Source: Lachnospiraceae bacterium
GTDB lineage: Bacteria > Bacillota_A > Clostridia > Lachnospirales > Lachnospiraceae
NCBI GenBank assembly: GCA_017620975.1
Contig: JAGAUD010000010.1
Span: 1 to 52,491 of the forward strand
DNA: 52,491 nt
Direction of reading: 5' to 3'
The position numbers were made by a program, and so were the translations under genes. This document shows positions 49,599 to 52,491 of the stretch, piece by piece. The notes under the pieces were generated by a model that was given only the letters and a program-made list of their open reading frames with translations, was not told the DNA's origin and did no database searches. Each line of letters begins with the position of its first letter. Within the stretch, counting starts at the first letter, position 1.

Positions 49599-50453
49599 AT
49601 GACAGAAAATATGGGAGAAAGAATCAAGCGGCGTAAAGAAGAACTTGGAATGACGACTTCTGCTTTGGCAAAGCTGTCAGGTGTACCTGTAGGAACTATT
49701 AATAAAATTATGACAGGGGAAACGAAATCTCCGAGATATGATACATTGGCAGCCCTTGAGAAAGTTCTTTTCCCGGAGGAACAAAGAGGTGTTTCCTACA
49801 ATTATAATGAGAGAGCTGCCAAGCCAATCGGCTGTGAGAGAGAGGGTAATCTTTCCTATACAGCATCAAGACGGGACGAAAAAGAGATTGTAACCAAGAA
49901 ACAGGGCGAGTACACACTGGCTGATTATTACGCCTTACCGGAAGATGTAAGAGCTGAGTTGATAGACGGTGAGCTTATTTATATGGAAGCCCCCGATTTT
50001 GCACATCAATTTATAATATCTGAACTCTCTTTTTTATTAACAAGCTATATCCGGCAAAAGCAAGGGACTTGCCTCGTACTTACTTCACCATTGGATGTTC
50101 AGCTTGATTGTGATGACCGCACTATGGTACAGCCGGACATTCTGGTATCCTGTCAGAGAGAAAGAAGAAATACCCGCGGAATATACGGAGCACCTGACAT
50201 GGTAATTGAGGTGACATCACCTTCCACCAAAAAGAGAGATTATTCAAAAAAGATGGTAAAATATATGGAAGCGGGCGTAAGGGAATACTGGATCGTGGAC
50301 CTGCAGAAGCGAGTACTAATTACTTACTTTTTTGAAGAAGATATGATACCGCATGTATATACATTTGAAAGTGAGATACCGGTGCGTATCTATCAAGGCG
50401 AATGCAAGATTGACTTTAAAGGGATTGCGGAGAGGATGAATGACTCTTACTAG
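49599..50453 (+). CDS. XRE-type HTH fused to Uma2 (DUF820) nuclease-fold domain
   Basis: The 284-residue protein has an N-terminal Cro/C1-type HTH (residues ~8-62, SALAKLSGVPVGTINKIMTGE). A linker and a Uma2/DUF820 domain (about 100-280) follow, with the restriction-endonuclease-like PD-(D/E)xK features: EYTLADYYALPEDVRAELIDGELIYM, VQPDILVSC and DMVIEVTSPSTKKRDYSKKMVKYMEAGVREYWIVD. Uma2 proteins are thought to be nucleases but their role is unsettled. The gene is monocistronic with a strong promoter carrying a palindrome in the spacer, so autoregulation by its own HTH is likely. Confidence 0.85.
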   Translation: MTENMGERIKRRKEELGMTTSALAKLSGVPVGTINKIMTGETKSPRYDTLAALEKVLFPEEQRGVSYNYNERAAKPIGCEREGNLSYTASRRDEKEIVTKKQGEYTLADYYALPEDVRAELIDGELIYMEAPDFAHQFIISELSFLLTSYIRQKQGTCLVLTSPLDVQLDCDDRTMVQPDILVSCQRERRNTRGIYGAPDMVIEVTSPSTKKRDYSKKMVKYMEAGVREYWIVDLQKRVLITYFFEEDMIPHVYTFESEIPVRIYQGECKIDFKGIAERMNDSY

Positions 50454-50507
50454 GTGTTACTGAGAAGCAGGTAAACGAATTGACTAAGGAGTAAAGGAAT
50501 TGAAAAA

Positions 50508-51347
50508 ATGAATACAATAGTGATAGTGTTGATATGTTGTGTGGTTGGACTGGCAGTATTATACCTTCTAATGATTATGCCGAGAATGACACACAAGGCA
50601 GATGATGCAACCTTTCGCAAGGTACTGTATGCACACCGGGGACTCCATGACAATGATTCCCGGGCACCGGAGAATTCTATTGCAGCTTTTAAGAAGGCCG
50701 TGGAGGGCGGTTACGGAATCGAATTGGATGTACAGCTGTCAAAGGATAAAATCCCTGTAGTGTTTCACGATTATACCTTAAAAAGGGTCTGTAGTGTCGA
50801 GGGAAAAGTTTGCGAGTATACCTTTGCAGAATTGCAGGAGTTTAAACTTTGCCAATCGGAAGAGAAGATTCCTCGCTTTGAGGATGTGCTTGCTCTGGTT
50901 GACGGAAAAGTTCCGTTGATTATTGAATTTAAAATAGAAGCTGTAGATACTTCTGTTTGTACCTTAGCTGATCAGATGCTCCGCAAATACAAGGGATCTT
51001 ATTGTATAGAGTCTTTCAACCCTTTGGCATTAGTCTGGTATCGCAGGAACCATCCGCAGATTATGAGAGGACAGCTTTCAGACACTTTTTTTTCCAGAGG
51101 AGAACTAAAAGGAGCCTTATATATGATACTGGAGAATATGCTTCTGAATTTCCTGACCAAACCGGACTTTATAGCGTATAATCATAAAGAAGAGAAAAAG
51201 CTTTCCAGACGTTTGTGCCGCAGCCTGTACCGTAATACGGCGGTGGCTTGGACTATCAGGAGTGAAGAAGAATTGATATCGGCCCGCAGGAATTTTGATA
51301 TGTTTATTTTTGATAGCTTTCTTCCAAAAGGTGGAAGTCAGGCATAG
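50508..51347 (+). CDS. Membrane-anchored glycerophosphodiester phosphodiesterase
   Basis: The 279-residue protein has one N-terminal TM helix (residues ~3-25) and a GDPD TIM-barrel with the catalytic signatures AHRGLHDNDSRAPENSIAAF (His-Arg, Glu-Asn), IELDVQLSKDKIPVVFHD and IEFK. It should cleave glycerophosphodiesters from phospholipid turnover to glycerol-3-phosphate and an alcohol. AAAGGA precedes ATG 50508. Its stop codon TAG lies inside the first copy of a 10-bp direct repeat that borders the structured element downstream, so its last codons may come from an insertion event. Confidence 0.92.
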   Translation: MNTIVIVLICCVVGLAVLYLLMIMPRMTHKADDATFRKVLYAHRGLHDNDSRAPENSIAAFKKAVEGGYGIELDVQLSKDKIPVVFHDYTLKRVCSVEGKVCEYTFAELQEFKLCQSEEKIPRFEDVLALVDGKVPLIIEFKIEAVDTSVCTLADQMLRKYKGSYCIESFNPLALVWYRRNHPQIMRGQLSDTFFSRGELKGALYMILENMLLNFLTKPDFIAYNHKEEKKLSRRLCRSLYRNTAVAWTIRSEEELISARRNFDMFIFDSFLPKGGSQA

Positions 51348-51561
51348 CGTGATGCCAGGGTCAAAAGGTCCAACTGTCGTTCATGCTTGCATGATAAGAC
51401 AGTTGACCTTGGGACCCGCCAAACATGAGGAAGTAGCGATTTACGCAGTAAATCAGCGGATTCCGAATGTTTACAGGATTGCGGGAGTTGCGAAGCAACG
51501 GAGCAATCCGTAGGCATCAGTTGGGGATAAAAGACCTTTTGTCCCCAACATCATAGCGTGA
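51343..51561. repeat. Structured element flanked by 10-bp direct repeats (MITE/REP-like)
   Basis: CATAGCGTGA occurs at 51343-51352 and 51552-51561. Between them lie four inverted repeats: a long imperfect hairpin (51358-51417), GATTTAC-GCA-GTAAATC (51438-51454), a nested GGATTGC..GTTGC-GAA-GCAAC..GCAATCC (51476-51509), and a near-perfect ~15-bp hairpin (51520-51549). Such dense structure with flanking repeats suggests a small mobile or repetitive element rather than a gene. The short ORF within it has no ribosome site. Confidence 0.65.
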
Positions 51562-51575
51562 ATTTTTGCCTGAAA

Positions 51576-51589
51576 TGTAATTGCTTTCA
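51576..51589 (+). promoter_or_regulatory. Candidate cre (CcpA) site upstream of ppdK
   Basis: TGTAATTGCTTTCA differs from the cre consensus TGWAANCGNTNWCA at one position. It lies ~95 bp upstream of the ppdK -35 box. Carbon-catabolite control would fit a glycolytic/gluconeogenic enzyme. Confidence 0.4.
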
Positions 51590-51684
51590 TGAAAAAGTAC
51601 AACACAAAAGGGAGAAAATATCAAAGCGTTTTTGGTAAAATTCAACGAAATTTTAATGCATGACAAAAAATTATCAAAATCTGC

Positions 51685-51713
51685 TTGATATTCTTTCCGT
51701 CAGTTGCTACAAT
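51685..51713 (+). promoter_or_regulatory. Promoter of ppdK
   Basis: TTGATA (51685-51690) and TACAAT (51708-51713) with 17-bp spacing. The ~145-nt leader begins with a hairpin (GAATGC 51722-51727 with GCATTC 51759-51764, inner CGC/GCG stem) that could stabilise the mRNA or act in attenuation. Confidence 0.7.
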
Positions 51714-51863
51714 AAGAATATGAATGCAGTGCAGTCTCTTCGCCCAAGCGGAGGGATAGCATTCTTTTGTGTGGGTGGATTTGAAGTACATATTGTGTAT
51801 TTTGGGTCAGGGTTAATCAACACATAACATTTTGTCATTAAAATTTATAAGGAGACAAAAAGC

Positions 51864-52491
51864 ATGAGAAAATGGGTTTACAAATTTAAAGAAGGAAACG
51901 CAGACATGAGAAATCTGCTTGGTGGTAAAGGTGCCAACCTTGCAGAAATGACCAACCTGGGTCTTCCTATTCCTCAGGGTTTCACTGTAACCACTGAAGC
52001 TTGTACCGATTACTACAATAACGGCAAGCAGATTTCTGAGGAAATCCAGCAGCAGATTTTCGAGAACCTGGCTGATCTGGAAGCACTGATGGACAAGAAA
52101 TTCGGTGATACCGAAGATCCCCTGCTTGTATCTGTTCGTTCCGGTGCAAGAGCATCTATGCCTGGTATGATGGATACCATTCTGAACCTGGGTCTGAACG
52201 ATGTTGCTGTAGAAGGCTTCGCTAAGAAGACAGGCAATCCCAGATTTGCATATGATTCCTATCGTCGTTTCATCCAGATGTATTCTGACGTAGTTATGGA
52301 AGTTCCTAAGTCCTTTTTTGAGAAGATTATCGATGAGATGAAAGAAGAGAAGGGCGTTCACTATGATACAGAGCTGACCGCTGAAGATCTGAAGGTTCTG
52401 GCTGAGAAGTTCAAAGCTGTTTACAAAGAGGCTATGAACGGCGAAGAGTTCCCTCAGGATCCCAGAGAGCAGTTGATGGGTGCTGTTAAGG
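51864..52491 (+). CDS. ppdK: Pyruvate, phosphate dikinase (N-terminal part; cut by window end)
   Basis: The open frame from ATG 51864 runs past the window end; 209 codons are visible of a protein normally ~870-880 residues. The start (MRKWVYKFKEGNADMRNLLGG), GGKGANLAEMTNLGLPIPQGFT and VSVRSGARASMPGMMDTILNLGLN are diagnostic of PPDK's nucleotide-binding domain. The enzyme interconverts pyruvate + ATP + Pi with phosphoenolpyruvate + AMP + PPi and serves as the pyruvate kinase equivalent or for gluconeogenesis in many anaerobes. AAGGAGAC precedes the ATG. Confidence 0.97.
   Translation, partial: MRKWVYKFKEGNADMRNLLGGKGANLAEMTNLGLPIPQGFTVTTEACTDYYNNGKQISEEIQQQIFENLADLEALMDKKFGDTEDPLLVSVRSGARASMPGMMDTILNLGLNDVAVEGFAKKTGNPRFAYDSYRRFIQMYSDVVMEVPKSFFEKIIDEMKEEKGVHYDTELTAEDLKVLAEKFKAVYKEAMNGEEFPQDPREQLMGAVK

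Noticed and set aside
51295..51513. A 72-codon ORF running through the structured element after the glycerophosphodiesterase gene
   Set aside because: It overlaps the 3' end of that gene and multiple hairpins and lacks a ribosome site; it is better seen as part of the repeat element.

Overview
The window looks like chromosomal DNA of a Gram-positive Clostridia bacterium, most likely family Lachnospiraceae (Clostridium cluster XIVa). I infer this from the gene order dgt-dnaG-rpoD-trmK, the T-box and glycine riboswitch leaders, the strong AAGGAGG-type ribosome binding sites, the sigma-A promoters and the family content (DUF6320, DUF1538, Gx transporter, YlmH). The genus cannot be fixed from sequence alone. 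I saw no insertion sequence, integrase, phage or CRISPR array. Most of the window is core genome with a few accessory or decaying patches.

Layout. Positions 1-3400: tRNA-Leu, then a three-gene module of a condensation-type acyltransferase, a zinc-ribbon membrane protein (DUF6320) and an HSL-type esterase. 3400-10280: the replication/transcription block dgt-dnaG-rpoD-trmK, a TGS-type nucleoside kinase and the RNase P RNA. 10300-14500: a trypsin-like lipoprotein, then a metal (probably zinc) locus of a His-rich COG0523 GTPase, a second COG0523 GTPase fused to a DUF1980-like domain, and a ZIP transporter. 14500-19075: ylmH, a CmpB-type membrane protein, and a two-component system. 19076-22270: a tryptophan T-box (specifier TGG) controlling a trpXYZ-type ABC transporter. 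22400-24700: a duplicated DUF1538 membrane protein with a double PII-like protein. 24700-26600: a tandem glycine riboswitch in front of an AGCS sodium:amino-acid symporter whose reading frame is broken near its 3' end. 26600-30130: degV, nitroreductase, pyrBI, tRNA-Ala. 30300-33811: an AraC regulator, a PH-domain protein, a remnant of a MATE transporter, a second CmpB-type protein and a FolC-like protein with a lost P-loop lysine. 33763-37420: Gx transporter and NusG-domain-II genes divergent from apbE, then an SNF-family transporter. 37480-45820: ArsR regulator, pheA, a DUF815 ATPase, ppx-ppk, maf-gph and a very acidic small protein. 45900-49281 (minus strand): a PHP-HAD fusion and a YbiT-type ABC-F ATPase. 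49590-52491: an HTH-Uma2 fusion with operator-like palindromes, a membrane-anchored glycerophosphodiesterase followed by a structured ~200 bp element between 10-bp direct repeats, and the start of ppdK, cut by the window end.

The parts most worth following up are the COG0523/DUF1980 fusion with its His-rich partner and ZIP transporter, the DUF1538/double-PII pair, the PHP-HAD fusion, the degenerate FolC, and the repeat-flanked structured element after the glycerophosphodiesterase gene. All functional statements rest on motif recognition by eye; no database search was run.
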